This document shows positions 1-9,262 of a stretch of DNA of 64,000 nucleotides, one piece after another; position 1 is the stretch's first letter; the number at the start of each line of letters is the position of its first letter. Source of the stretch: Desulfitobacterium_A sp035539115 (GTDB lineage: Bacteria; Bacillota; Desulfitobacteriia; Desulfitobacteriales; Desulfitobacteriaceae). The stretch spans positions 62,001 to 126,000 of the forward strand of contig NZ_DATLJA010000086.1 of the NCBI RefSeq assembly GCF_035539115.1, in the 5' to 3' direction. The notes beneath the pieces are model-generated. The model made no database searches, was not told where the DNA came from, and was given only the letters and a program-made list of their open reading frames with translations. Both the position numbers and the translations under genes were made by a program.

Positions 1-1728
1 TATGCCCGCAAATTCGAAGCAGGAAAGCCTGCCGCGGAACTCCTTGCTCAGTTTTGTTTAGATCTGATTACCGGGTTGCATTTCCCCAAACCGATGCGTT
101 GGGCTGATCTTGACTTTCGGTTTGCCCGTCCGATTCGCTGGATCGTTGCTCTTTTTGGCATTGAAGTGATTCCCTTTGAATTTGTCGGTTTGACGTCGGG
201 TCGAGTGACTCGAGGACACCGGACACTGGGTCATGACGTAGAGCTTAAGAATCCCACACACTATGTGGAGGATTTGCGTAAAGTCTATGTTATGGTCAAT
301 CCCGAGGAACGGAAAAAGGTCATTGGGGAACAGATTCAGAAATTAGCGCAACAAGTGGGTGGGTCGGTCGATGAGGATGCGGAGCTGCTTGAAGAAGTGA
401 TGCATATCGTGGAGTACCCAACCGCACTGATGGGTGAGGTCGCGAATAAATATATGCACCTGCCGGAAGCTGTGATTACAACCCCAATGAAGGATCACCA
501 ACGTTATTTTCCCGTTCATGGCAAAAATGGCAAACTGTTGCCCTATTTTATCACGGTTCGTAACGGCGGTACCCATGCTTTAGATAAAGTGAAAGCCGGA
601 AACGAAAAAGTCTTGAAGGCACGTTTAGAAGATGCAGCCTTCTATTATCGCGAAGACCAGAAGCAACTCCTAGCTGATTTGGTCGGTAAACTCGAAAAGA
701 TTGTTTACCACGATAAACTCGGAACGGTTCGTCAGCGTGTCGAGCGGGTACGCGAACTTGCACGAGCGATCTCCGAACAACTTGGTCTTGGCGAAGAGAA
801 AAAATCGTTTATTGATCGGACAGCACTGCTTGCGAAAGCTGACCTCGTGACGCTGATGGTCTACGATTTTCCTGAGCTCCAGGGAATCATGGGTGCGGAA
901 TATGCAGCCTTGAGTGGAGAGCCCCAAGAGGTTGCGACCGGAATCTTAGAGCATTATCAACCGCGATTTGCGGGAGATGCGTTACCCCAATCTCTAACTG
1001 GCCAAGTTGTCAGCATCGCCGATAAGCTCGATGCGATTGTCGGATCGTTCGGGATTGGACTCCAACCCACCGGCTCCCAAGATCCGTATGCTTTGCGTCG
1101 TCAGGCCCAAGGGGTTGTGGGGATTCTCATTGCAGCGGGATGGGATATTTCTTTGGAGAAGCTTTTTGCTGCATCTTATGAAAGCTTTAAACGACAAGGC
1201 GTCAAACTTCAACCCTTAGCTGAAAGCTTACCAGCGCTTCATGATTTTTTCCTGCAACGTCTGCGCTATGTCCTCCAAGAGCAGGGTCTCCGCTATGACA
1301 CGATTGATGCCGTACTGGCTAACGACGGCGACAACATAACACATTTAGCTAAAAAGGCTTCAGTACTCACTGAAAAACGGGAAACTCCGGAATTCACTCC
1401 GTATTCGCAAGCCTTTATTCGCTGTTTGAACTTGAGCAAAAAGGCCGAAACTCAGGCTTTGAACACGAAAGATTTGGTTGACCCAGCTGAAATCGCACTC
1501 TCTGAAGCAATTTCCCTGCGTCAGGAGCGTTTTGATAATCTAGTGACGATGGGCGAATACGCTCAAGCTTATCATGTCGCATCGGAACTCGTTCCGTTCA
1601 TTGAGGCTCTTTTCCAAGCAGTCATGATTATGGTTGAGGATGAAAAACTCAAACAAGCTCGTCTGGCTCTCTTAAGCGAGTGTGTGGAAATGCTCGGGTG
1701 CTTAGGAGATTTGAGCGTGTTGGCGTAA
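1..1728 (+). CDS. glyS: Glycyl-tRNA synthetase beta subunit (5'-truncated by window edge)
   Basis: The beta subunit of the bacterial alpha2-beta2 glycyl-tRNA synthetase, which charges tRNA-Gly in the cytoplasm. The frame is open from base 1, so the start codon lies upstream. The 575 residues seen are the central and C-terminal parts of a protein that is normally about 690 residues long. The conserved early segment HFPKPMRWADLDFRFARPIR is present near base 76. The C-terminal part, including a helical tail ending in a region resembling the anticodon-binding domain, is intact. glyQ should lie just upstream. A strong hairpin follows the stop codon, so glyS ends its transcription unit. Family assignment is firm. 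Confidence 0.97.
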   Translation, partial: YARKFEAGKPAAELLAQFCLDLITGLHFPKPMRWADLDFRFARPIRWIVALFGIEVIPFEFVGLTSGRVTRGHRTLGHDVELKNPTHYVEDLRKVYVMVNPEERKKVIGEQIQKLAQQVGGSVDEDAELLEEVMHIVEYPTALMGEVANKYMHLPEAVITTPMKDHQRYFPVHGKNGKLLPYFITVRNGGTHALDKVKAGNEKVLKARLEDAAFYYREDQKQLLADLVGKLEKIVYHDKLGTVRQRVERVRELARAISEQLGLGEEKKSFIDRTALLAKADLVTLMVYDFPELQGIMGAEYAALSGEPQEVATGILEHYQPRFAGDALPQSLTGQVVSIADKLDAIVGSFGIGLQPTGSQDPYALRRQAQGVVGILIAAGWDISLEKLFAASYESFKRQGVKLQPLAESLPALHDFFLQRLRYVLQEQGLRYDTIDAVLANDGDNITHLAKKASVLTEKRETPEFTPYSQAFIRCLNLSKKAETQALNTKDLVDPAEIALSEAISLRQERFDNLVTMGEYAQAYHVASELVPFIEALFQAVMIMVEDEKLKQARLALLSECVEMLGCLGDLSVLA

Positions 1729-1766
1729 AACAATTTGGACAATATGCCAAATTGAATAAGTCAATG

Positions 1767-1814
1767 ACAGAAAACGGTGGACAGATTCGTGAGAATTTGT
1801 CCACCGTTTTCTGT
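1767..1814 (+). terminator. Rho-independent terminator after glyS
   Basis: A stem of about 17 bp (acagaaaacggtggaca paired with tgtccaccgttttctgt) with a short loop, followed by a T/A-rich tract. It lies 38 bases after the glyS stop codon. Confidence 0.9.
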
Positions 1815-2238
1815 TATATTTATAATTGAGTGAGGTGTGTTATGTCTATTGCTTGCATTAATACTTATTGTTAGGTAGTCAAACAATTTTCAGTCTATTT
1901 GAAGGATTCCATATGGTAAACAAAGAAATTACCAATAACAGGTTAATTCACGTGCTTCATATTATGTGTTGCATAGGTTTTGTGGTTACTTCTGTCACCG
2001 TCTATGGATGTCTCAAAAAAAGCGCAATTCCGGTCTGCTTCCCAGCTAGCCACATTCACCACTGGAAGATTGAACCTTAGCACTTGCCGCCCCTCGCCTC
2101 CGTACCGTGGTTGATTGGGACGGAACTTCGTTGACAATAGTCGGTGACGAGTTATTGCTGGTGGTGACTCAGCGAATTCCCAGTCGTCTCGCAAACTTGA
2201 TGTAAGGCCATTATGTTAAAAGGAAGAGGGTCATTAAT
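1815..2238. other. Intergenic stretch without a recognisable gene
   Basis: About 420 bases between the glyS terminator and the next gene. Short open frames exist on both strands, but none has a ribosome site or a recognisable sequence. Bases 2080-2200 are more GC-rich than their surroundings and could be a remnant of transferred DNA. No function can be assigned. Confidence 0.4.
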
Positions 2239-2844
2239 TTGATGAGAATGCCGTTTCGTCCACCTACTGATTACTACTGTGAAGAGTTGGCTTCGATAGA
2301 TGAGCAGATTTGTGGATTGCTGGCAAAGCGTAAAGAGCTTTCAAATAACAATCCGGGATTTCCACATCTTGATCGGATTTCAGCGTGGAGCCAGCAGTAT
2401 GGACTCAATGAAGATATGATTCTAAGGCTCTTTGGATATATGTACAGTGAACATCAGTTTGTGCCACTAGTAGAACCCGCTGGATTTTTAAAGTTCGTAC
2501 CTATTTTAAAATCCGCTAAAATTGATGGCGTATTCTATGCTGTTACTCACATGAAACAATACAGTAATGCCAGTGTGGTGTTCGTTGAAACCGAAGTCAA
2601 CACTGAAGAACCGTACCTCAGACTGGGACATGCTAGCTTTGAATTGTTTATCTCTTCAAAATATCAGTGCCGACTTGACAGTGGATGCGGACAAAAAAAG
2701 GGAATGCAGCATTCCTTTGTCGTGATACCGCCGTTGCCGGACGAGGTGGATGGACTTGAGTTCCGTTTGACCGTAAAACCACATCGGGAAGTACCTGAGA
2801 TACATGAGGTATTTTTAACGGAAACAACTGTTACAATCAAGTAA
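2239..2844 (+). CDS. Hypothetical protein with short helical N-terminus
   Basis: A protein of 200 residues that I do not recognise. Residues about 10-35 (ELASIDEQICGLLAKRKEL) resemble the first helix of chorismate-mutase-like proteins, but the catalytic pattern and helical remainder are missing, so mutase activity is not implied. The rest alternates hydrophobic and polar residues, suggesting a beta-rich domain. There is no signal peptide or membrane segment. Start choice lies between TTG 2239 and ATG 2242; AGGAAGAGGG about 10 bases upstream serves either. It stands alone in an accessory patch between glyS and ccpN. Confidence 0.6.
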   Translation: MMRMPFRPPTDYYCEELASIDEQICGLLAKRKELSNNNPGFPHLDRISAWSQQYGLNEDMILRLFGYMYSEHQFVPLVEPAGFLKFVPILKSAKIDGVFYAVTHMKQYSNASVVFVETEVNTEEPYLRLGHASFELFISSKYQCRLDSGCGQKKGMQHSFVVIPPLPDEVDGLEFRLTVKPHREVPEIHEVFLTETTVTIK

Positions 2845-3000
2845 GGATGGAGTCAAGTGGGAGTATATGTGCCTCTATAAAGTCTATATTGTTAGATGAG
2901 AATAACCGCGTCTGGAATTCAGGACGTGTACGCTGTGACACATTCGTAGGATATTGTACACTAACATTTATCATATCTTATTAAGATGGAGGTGTTAATT

Positions 3001-3315
3001 TTGGACAAAGTTAAAAAGAAAATAGGGTTAGGTTCAATTTCTTTACTATTATGTGTTATGGGAATATTATTTTCCTTTTCCTTTGGAGATAAAGGGTGCT
3101 ATGGAGATGCTATATTAAAATCTATAGGAATAAAATCATGGTCAAATGGTAGTAGCGGAATACATTACACAATATTCTATTCTTCTATATTTTTTATACC
3201 ATCATTTATTGTGGGTTATAAGTTTAAAAATAATTTAGGGGCTACGTTAGGTAAAATAATATCTTTAATCATACTCATATTTATTATAATTGGAATTCCA
3301 GCATTGATTGCGTAA
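3001..3315 (+). CDS. Small hypothetical membrane protein
   Basis: A protein of about 104 residues with three hydrophobic segments (near residues 10-28, 55-72 and 80-102), so probably an integral membrane protein. Start TTG 3001 is preferred because GGAGGTG lies about 7 bases upstream; the ATG at 2986 overlaps that ribosome site. The gene is AT-rich (roughly 30% GC) compared with the glyS and ppdK regions, which suggests acquisition from elsewhere. No family is recognised. The next gene begins 41 bases downstream and has the same base composition, so the two may be co-transcribed. Confidence 0.55.
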   Translation: MDKVKKKIGLGSISLLLCVMGILFSFSFGDKGCYGDAILKSIGIKSWSNGSSGIHYTIFYSSIFFIPSFIVGYKFKNNLGATLGKIISLIILIFIIIGIPALIA

Positions 3316-3356
3316 TATCCTTATATTGTGAGGGTGTTTAAAGGAGGATAGAGAGA

Positions 3357-3686
3357 ATGATTTTTCTTTATGTAATTCTACTCTTTATTATCATTTATTT
3401 AGCAGTTAGGTTAGCGATAAACCCATTAATACCTAAAACAACGGAATTAGAAATTGATGAAAATGATGTTAGTTTGGTTAAGTTGCGAGATATTGAAGTT
3501 TTAACTAATACGGAGCTTGAAGAGGTAATTGAACTATTCCATAGTAAAAGTGTTAAAAATGAAGATAGACGGCAATATGAGAACTACTCAAAAGTTCTTA
3601 ACGAATTACGAGAGAGTGGATTTTTCACACTTGAGGAGTATGCCAAGAGGATGGAGAAACTGAATAACTATTTTAATAAGCGTTAA
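3357..3686 (+). CDS. Hypothetical membrane-anchored small protein
   Basis: A protein of 109 residues with one N-terminal membrane segment (residues 2-20) followed by a charged, probably helical cytoplasmic part rich in Glu and Lys. The ribosome site AAAGGAGG lies about 8 bases before the ATG, so expression is likely. AT-rich like its upstream neighbour. The C-terminal half (LRESGFFTLEEYAKRMEKLNNYF) resembles SHOCT-like short C-terminal helices that end in a leucine-rich EEY pattern, but this is a weak resemblance. Function unknown. Confidence 0.6.
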   Translation: MIFLYVILLFIIIYLAVRLAINPLIPKTTELEIDENDVSLVKLRDIEVLTNTELEEVIELFHSKSVKNEDRRQYENYSKVLNELRESGFFTLEEYAKRMEKLNNYFNKR

Positions 3687-3764
3687 ATTCTCCAAAGCCA
3701 TGATGCGCATTCTTCCTATATTATGCAGTAAGGTCTCGCAGTGGTTCATGGTCATTGTTAAAGC

Positions 3765-4520
3765 TTAACCATCATTTTTTAAAGCGCAAGGCCCAATGGC
3801 ACATTTGCCACAAACATCACATAATCCTAAGTCGGGAAATTCTTGATTCACTTTTAAAAGCTGTTCATAACATTTTTGCTTATTTAAGCCTTCTTGAGTT
3901 AACGATCCTGTTGGACAGTTGTTGATACAAAATTGACATTTTCCCTCTCTTTTGTAGCTACAGTACTCCACGGCGGGTCGAGGAGAGGGAGGAACTTCAG
4001 CTGAAATAATGAGACTACCAAAGCGACCAGCACAACCTGACGGGGTGATTAACATCTGGTTCAGGCCAAAGGTACCTAGGCCAGCAACATAGGCCACACT
4101 TTTATGGGACCAAACCGCCGTTAAATCTTGCTCGTTAAAATTATGAGTGGCCTTTTGTGTAACGGCCGATATTCCAGAGGACGCGAGTTCTCTTTTTAAT
4201 TCTTGACTGATTGTTTCGATGAGCGCATTGGTATCAATATAGGCGGCAGACCATTCCAGGGGGATATTCGGGCTCTTGCGATGAGCTTTGACGATGTCCT
4301 CCGCAAAAGGGAGAAAGAAGGCCACAACGGTCTTAGCAGTAGGCAGTAAATCAGTCGGCAGTAAATGATGGGGTCCAATAATTTCTTTCATTTGAGTAAA
4401 TAAAGGGTCATGGGCAGAGGCGAACCCGATGAGTGGTCTCCTATAACAAGTGACTGTCTGCGCGTTGTTAATCTGCTCGTTAATAATTTCTATGATTTGA
4501 TTCGCTATATTTAACAACAT
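3765..4520 (-). CDS. 4Fe-4S double-cluster protein, epoxyqueuosine reductase-like
   Basis: A 251-residue cytoplasmic redox protein. The C-terminal third holds two clusters of cysteines, CQFCINNC-P and CDVCGKCAIGPC, typical of two 4Fe-4S centres. The middle segment VAGLGTFGLNQMLITPSGCAGRFGSLI matches the conserved core of the QueG-like group of 4Fe-4S proteins. It is much shorter than true QueG (about 380 residues) and lacks the C-terminal HEAT-like part, so it is probably a QueG-like oxidoreductase of other function rather than QueG. It is transcribed away from ccpN and stands alone. Confidence 0.75.
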   Translation of the reverse strand: MLLNIANQIIEIINEQINNAQTVTCYRRPLIGFASAHDPLFTQMKEIIGPHHLLPTDLLPTAKTVVAFFLPFAEDIVKAHRKSPNIPLEWSAAYIDTNALIETISQELKRELASSGISAVTQKATHNFNEQDLTAVWSHKSVAYVAGLGTFGLNQMLITPSGCAGRFGSLIISAEVPPSPRPAVEYCSYKREGKCQFCINNCPTGSLTQEGLNKQKCYEQLLKVNQEFPDLGLCDVCGKCAIGPCALKNDG

Positions 4521-4768
4521 GTTTACCCCCTACTCTTAACTTCAATGCTACTGCCTATTTTAGCATGTTCGCTGGAACAGATGACTAAAGAGCGAAAGGA
4601 AAAAGCCAGGACCATGTATAAAATTATTTTTATACTGAACAATATATTGCAGGAAAAAATGAAATTGTGTGGAATAATTATCTATTAGGTCTAAATTAGT
4701 ATGTCACATTTAAGCTAAGTTAAGCATATATCTCTGTCATGGGGCAATTTTGGATTGGGGTGAACGGG

Positions 4769-5410
4769 TTGGAATTGTCGGAACGTCAATCGCGTATCGT
4801 GGAAATTGTGAAAAATACAAGTCCGATTACAGGTGAACAAATTGCAGCTAAGCTGGACTTAACGCGAGCCACCCTGCGTCCAGATCTAACGATACTGACG
4901 ATGGCCGGTGTTCTGGAGGCTCGTCCCAGAGTCGGGTATTTTTACCGAGATAAGCATGAGCCATCCCCATTATTAGTATATTTGCGTCAGTTGCGAGTAG
5001 GGGACTTCAAGTCTGTACCGGCGGCGATTCGCCCTGATATCAGTAATTATGATGCTATTGTCACGATGTTTACCCAAAATGTCGGCAGTCTTATTGTTGT
5101 TTCCGAGGATCGTGAACTGCTCGGAATGATTTCACGGAAAGATCTACTGAAAGCAGCTTTAGGAAAAACAGATCTTCAGCAGGTTCCGGTAGGCGTCATT
5201 ATGACTCGGATGCCCAATATTATTATGACAACGCCTGATGAACTGGTGCTCGACGCCGCGCGAAAGTTAATGCAACACCAAATTGATACGTTACCCGTCG
5301 TCGAAGGGTTTATCAATGAGCATGGGGATGAACGTTATGAAGTGGTTGGACGTTTCACAAAAACGAACGTGACCAAGATCTTAGTTCAAATTGGAACGCT
5401 AGGTCAATAG
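4769..5410 (+). CDS. ccpN: CcpN-family repressor with HTH and CBS domains
   Basis: A transcription regulator of gluconeogenic genes. Residues about 1-65 form a winged helix-turn-helix (ITGEQIAAKLDLTRATLRPDL), followed by a paired CBS domain (about residues 70-205), which in this family senses adenylate nucleotides. It sits directly before ppsR and ppdK, the usual arrangement in Firmicutes. The TTG at 4769 is favoured as the start: GGGGTG lies 6 bases upstream, and the protein then begins (M)ELSERQ. An in-frame ATG exists at 4739 but has no ribosome site. Confidence 0.9.
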   Translation: MELSERQSRIVEIVKNTSPITGEQIAAKLDLTRATLRPDLTILTMAGVLEARPRVGYFYRDKHEPSPLLVYLRQLRVGDFKSVPAAIRPDISNYDAIVTMFTQNVGSLIVVSEDRELLGMISRKDLLKAALGKTDLQQVPVGVIMTRMPNIIMTTPDELVLDAARKLMQHQIDTLPVVEGFINEHGDERYEVVGRFTKTNVTKILVQIGTLGQ

Positions 5411-5425
5411 TGTGGAGGTGCTCGA

Positions 5426-6247
5426 GTGACGAGAGAAATGCCTGTGATTTATGTAATTTCTGATGCTTTGGGAGAAACGGCGGAATTTGTGAGCCGAGCT
5501 TCTGCAGCACAGTTTAGCGGAGTCCGAACAAGGATTCGAATGGTACCGCATGTGCGGAACGAAGCACATATCGATGAAATTTTAGAAGACGCTGTCCACG
5601 AGCAGGCGATTCTAGCCTATACTTTGGTTTTGAGCAATCTGCGTCATTATCTTGAGGAACAGGCAGTTGAAAAAGGGCTAAGAACAGTTGATATTCTGGG
5701 TCCGTTGTTAAAGATATTATCTGAAGAAACGGGCTTGGAGCCAAGCAATATCCCGAATATTACGCACCGTATGGATGAGCAGTATTTTCGTAAAGTAGAG
5801 GCGATTGAGTTCGCTGTTAAATATGACGATGGAAAAGACCCTCGAGGAGCACTTTATGCTGATGTTGTGCTCATCGGAGTGTCTCGAACTTCAAAAACCC
5901 CATTAAGTATGTATTTAGCGCATAAGGGAATTAAGGCAGCTAATATCCCACTCGTACCCGAGGTTGCCCCCCCGCAGGAGTTATTCGAGGTTTCTCCACG
6001 AAAAGTCGTGGGACTGACGTTAAGGCCCGATCATTTAAATGAAATTCGCAAAGCACGTCTGAAAACCTTAGGTTTGGGAGCTTCTGCTGATTATGCAAGT
6101 TTAGAACGCATCATGGAAGAATTAGAATATGCCCGCGGAATTATGCGTAAGGTAGGATGCCCGATTCTTGATGCCACAGGAAAAGCTGTGGAAGAAACAG
6201 CAGCCTTAATCTTAGAAATTTTATATAAGGGGGAGCGAAATGTTTAA
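5426..6247 (+). CDS. ppsR: Pyruvate, phosphate dikinase regulatory protein
   Basis: A bifunctional ADP-dependent kinase and Pi-dependent phosphorylase (DUF299) that switches pyruvate, phosphate dikinase off and on by modifying its active-site threonine. The P-loop-like motif GVSRTSKTPLS is visible near residue 153. Length (273 residues) is normal. GTG start with GGAGGTG 5 bases upstream. It begins 15 bases after ccpN and overlaps the start of ppdK by 8 bases, so regulator and target enzyme are translationally coupled. Confidence 0.96.
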   Translation: MTREMPVIYVISDALGETAEFVSRASAAQFSGVRTRIRMVPHVRNEAHIDEILEDAVHEQAILAYTLVLSNLRHYLEEQAVEKGLRTVDILGPLLKILSEETGLEPSNIPNITHRMDEQYFRKVEAIEFAVKYDDGKDPRGALYADVVLIGVSRTSKTPLSMYLAHKGIKAANIPLVPEVAPPQELFEVSPRKVVGLTLRPDHLNEIRKARLKTLGLGASADYASLERIMEELEYARGIMRKVGCPILDATGKAVEETAALILEILYKGERNV

Positions 6248-8888
6248 GAAGTATGTATACTTATTCCGTGAAGGGAAAGCCTCTATGCGCGATTTGCTAG
6301 GGGGAAAAGGAGCAAACTTAGCCGAAATGACGAATATCGGGTTGCCCGTACCTCCAGGGTTTACGCTTACCACAGAAGCCTGTAATGAATACTACACAAC
6401 AGGTGCTCAATTTCCAGCAGGACTTTGGGAACAAATTACTCCCGCTTTAAAAGTTGTCGAAGAAGCAACCGGGAAGACCTTTGGAGATCAGAAAAATCCA
6501 TTGCTCGTTTCGGTTCGTTCCGGGGCAAAATTCTCCATGCCGGGGATGATGGACACGATTCTTAATCTTGGCTTGAACGATCAAACGGTCCTAGGTTTGT
6601 CCAATTCTACCCAAAATGACCGCTTTGCCTATGACAGCTACCGACGTTTTATTCAGATGTTTGGAAATGTTGTTCTCGAAATCGAGCATCATTTCTTTGA
6701 GAGAATTTTGGATGAAGCAAAATCAAAACAAGGTGTAACCTATGATTCCGAGCTTTCGACTGATAGCTTGAAGCAGGTTGTCGAAGAGTATAAAAAGTTA
6801 ATCCAACAAAAAACTGGCAAGCCGTTTCCGCAAGAACCAATTAAACAATTGGAACAAGCGGTTCTCGCCGTTTTCCGGTCCTGGAATAATGACCGGGCTA
6901 TCGTTTATCGTAGAATCAACGCTATTCCGGATGATATTGGAACGGCCGTCAATGTTCAGTCCATGGTTTTTGGAAATATGGGCAATGACTCCGGTACCGG
7001 GGTAGCCTTTACGCGGAATCCTTCAACGGGAGAAAAAGCGCTCTACGGGGAATATTTAATGAATGCTCAAGGGGAAGATGTGGTTGCTGGTATTCGTACG
7101 CCGCAACCGATCAAATCCCTAGAGAAAGAAAACAAAGCTATTTATGATCAGTTTGTGGAGATTTCTTCTCGTTTGGAAGCGCATTATCGGGATATGCAAG
7201 ACATCGAATTTACGATCGAGAAGGGACGTCTCTTCTTCTTGCAAACTCGGAACGGTAAACGAACCGCTCCGGCAGCGATTCGCGTGGCTGTGGAACTCTG
7301 TCGTGAAGGTGTAATTTCTAAAGAAGAAGCGATTACGAGAATTGAACCCGGACAACTTGATCAACTTCTGCACCGTCGGATGGATACCCAAGCGAAACTT
7401 GAAGTTTTGGCTAAAGGCTTACCGGCATCTCCAGGAGCAGCATCCGGTAAAATCGTCTTTGACGCGGATGAAGCTGCACGTCTGGGCCATGATGGGGAAA
7501 AGGTCATCTTACTTCGCACCGAAACTACTCCAGATGATATTCATGGTATCCTGGCGGCTCAAGGAATTCTGACCAGCCGTGGCGGAATGACGAGTCATGC
7601 CGCAGTTGTCGCCCGCCATATGGGAAAACCAGCAGTCTGTGGTTGTGAAGCGTTGAGGATTGATTATACTGAGCATACAGTGGCGATCGATGGCGTGGTT
7701 TATCCAGAAGGCACAATTCTGTCCATCGATGGTTCAACAGGTCGGGTCATCAAGGGAGCTGTCCCAATGATTGATCCCGAGTTGAGTGAGGAATTTAAAG
7801 TGTTACTGGTTTGGGCAGACGAAATTCGGAGTCTGCGCGTATTGGCCAATGCCGACAATCCGAAGGATGCCCAAAAAGCGCGGGATTTTGGCGCTCAAGG
7901 CATTGGACTTTGCCGGACCGAGCATATGTTTATGGATCCTGCACGGATTCCGATTGTCCAAGAAATGATCCTCTCGCAATCTTTGGCGGAGCGTGAAACG
8001 GCTCTTGCTAAACTTCTGCCAATGCAGGAAGGAGATTTCTATGGCATTCTTAAAGCGATGGCGGGCTTACCTGTAATCATTCGGTTACTCGATCCACCGC
8101 TACATGAATTCCTTCCTAATGTTGAAGACCTTGTTGTAGAAATCACTAAACTCAAATTGACCGGAGCAGATCCTGAGGAACTCAAAGATAAAGAAGTGCT
8201 CTTAAGAAAAATTCGCGCACTTGCCGAGCTAAATCCGATGCTCGGACACCGTGGTTGTCGTTTGGGAATCACTTTTCCCGAAATCTATGCAATGCAAGCT
8301 CGGGCAATTTTCCAAGCTTCAGCCCGTCTCGTCAAGGAAGGGTATGAAATCCATCCGGAAGTCATGATCCCACTTGTCATTCATGTTAAAGAGTTAGAAA
8401 TACTGCGTAAACTGACCGAGGACACAGCCGTAGCTGTCATGGCAGAACAAGGCGTTACCTTCGCTTATAAAGTTGGGACGATGATCGAAGTTCCTCGAGC
8501 TGCGCTGACTGCCGATGAGATTGGGAAAGTTGCAGATTTCTTCTCCTTCGGTACGAATGATCTTACGCAAACGACGTTAGGCTTCTCGCGTGATGATGCC
8601 GAAGGAAAGTTCCTCCCCGCCTACCTCGATCAAAAGATCTTGGCGCAGAATCCCTTTGCTGTGATCGATCGTGATGGCGTAGGGAAACTGATGAAAATGG
8701 CCGTCCAACTTGGGCGTTCTGCTAATCCAGAGATTGAGCTCGGAATCTGTGGCGAACATGGGGGAGAACCTTCTTCAATTGAGTTCTGTCATTTGCTGGG
8801 ACTCAACTATGTTTCTTGTTCCCCGTTCCGCGTACCTCTTGCTCGTTTAGCTGCGGCACAAGCCTCTGCAAGCAACAAGGGGCAATAA
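6240..8888 (+). CDS. ppdK: Pyruvate, phosphate dikinase
   Basis: Interconverts pyruvate, ATP and Pi with PEP, AMP and PPi in the cytoplasm; in anaerobes it can serve glycolysis or gluconeogenesis. The 882-residue length is full. The N-terminal ATP-grasp domain begins near LLGGKGANLAEMTNIGLPVPPGF. The swivelling phosphohistidine domain carries GGMTSHAAVVARHMGKPAVCG near residue 450, with the catalytic His and the preceding Thr that PpsR would modify. The C-terminal PEP-binding barrel contains GICGEHGGEPSS and the catalytic Cys region SCSPFRVPLARLAAAQA. A terminator follows. Confidence 0.98.
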   Translation: MFKKYVYLFREGKASMRDLLGGKGANLAEMTNIGLPVPPGFTLTTEACNEYYTTGAQFPAGLWEQITPALKVVEEATGKTFGDQKNPLLVSVRSGAKFSMPGMMDTILNLGLNDQTVLGLSNSTQNDRFAYDSYRRFIQMFGNVVLEIEHHFFERILDEAKSKQGVTYDSELSTDSLKQVVEEYKKLIQQKTGKPFPQEPIKQLEQAVLAVFRSWNNDRAIVYRRINAIPDDIGTAVNVQSMVFGNMGNDSGTGVAFTRNPSTGEKALYGEYLMNAQGEDVVAGIRTPQPIKSLEKENKAIYDQFVEISSRLEAHYRDMQDIEFTIEKGRLFFLQTRNGKRTAPAAIRVAVELCREGVISKEEAITRIEPGQLDQLLHRRMDTQAKLEVLAKGLPASPGAASGKIVFDADEAARLGHDGEKVILLRTETTPDDIHGILAAQGILTSRGGMTSHAAVVARHMGKPAVCGCEALRIDYTEHTVAIDGVVYPEGTILSIDGSTGRVIKGAVPMIDPELSEEFKVLLVWADEIRSLRVLANADNPKDAQKARDFGAQGIGLCRTEHMFMDPARIPIVQEMILSQSLAERETALAKLLPMQEGDFYGILKAMAGLPVIIRLLDPPLHEFLPNVEDLVVEITKLKLTGADPEELKDKEVLLRKIRALAELNPMLGHRGCRLGITFPEIYAMQARAIFQASARLVKEGYEIHPEVMIPLVIHVKELEILRKLTEDTAVAVMAEQGVTFAYKVGTMIEVPRAALTADEIGKVADFFSFGTNDLTQTTLGFSRDDAEGKFLPAYLDQKILAQNPFAVIDRDGVGKLMKMAVQLGRSANPEIELGICGEHGGEPSSIEFCHLLGLNYVSCSPFRVPLARLAAAQASASNKGQ

Positions 8889-8969
8889 ATTAAAATTGGA
8901 TACAGAATAGTAATAGGCCTGATAACCTTACACTAAGGATTAGGGAAATAGATTTTCCTATAAAAGTAC

Positions 8970-9009
8970 ATGGGTACTGTCTTTTAAAGACATTACCCAT
9001 TTATTTTAG
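8970..9009 (+). terminator. Terminator after ppdK
   Basis: Imperfect palindrome ATGGGTActGTC.../...GACatTACCCAT, then a T-rich tail. It lies about 80 bases after the ppdK stop codon. Confidence 0.75.
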
Positions 9010-9203
9010 AGATAGGTTCATGCGAATGCCGGGAAGAAGTCGTGAAGTCCGGCGCTGACTTTGAAGTGTATATGGCGGCAAAGTCATCACTGAAGGAACT
9101 CCTGAAGAGATACGGGACAATCGAAATTCTATAACAGGGCGATTTATTTGAGATTTTTAGATTAAATATAGAGCGTTCATAGATATAAATAAGGATATAA
9201 AAT
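9010..9203 (+). other. Possible coding remnant, no intact gene
   Basis: Bases about 9020-9133 can be read as an open frame ending ...VKSGADFEVYMAAKSSLKELL...IEIL and a TAA. The residue pattern looks like real protein, but there is no start with a ribosome site and no upstream continuation. It may be the tail of a deleted gene. I do not recognise the family. Confidence 0.25.
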
Positions 9204-9239
9204 AAGCGGGGAATTCTGTTAGGTCAGAATTCCCCGCTT
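9204..9239 (-). terminator. Terminator of the aldo/keto reductase gene
   Basis: A perfect 15-bp inverted repeat (aagcggggaattctg and its complement) with a 6-base loop. On the minus strand it lies 23 bases after the stop codon and is followed by a T-rich run. Confidence 0.85.
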
Positions 9240-9262
9240 CGATGGATAGGGGAGAAGAACGA

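Noticed and set aside
1943..2194. Minus-strand open frame of 83 codons between glyS and the next gene
   Set aside because: No ribosome site, no recognisable motif and Arg/Asn-rich composition typical of antisense noise.
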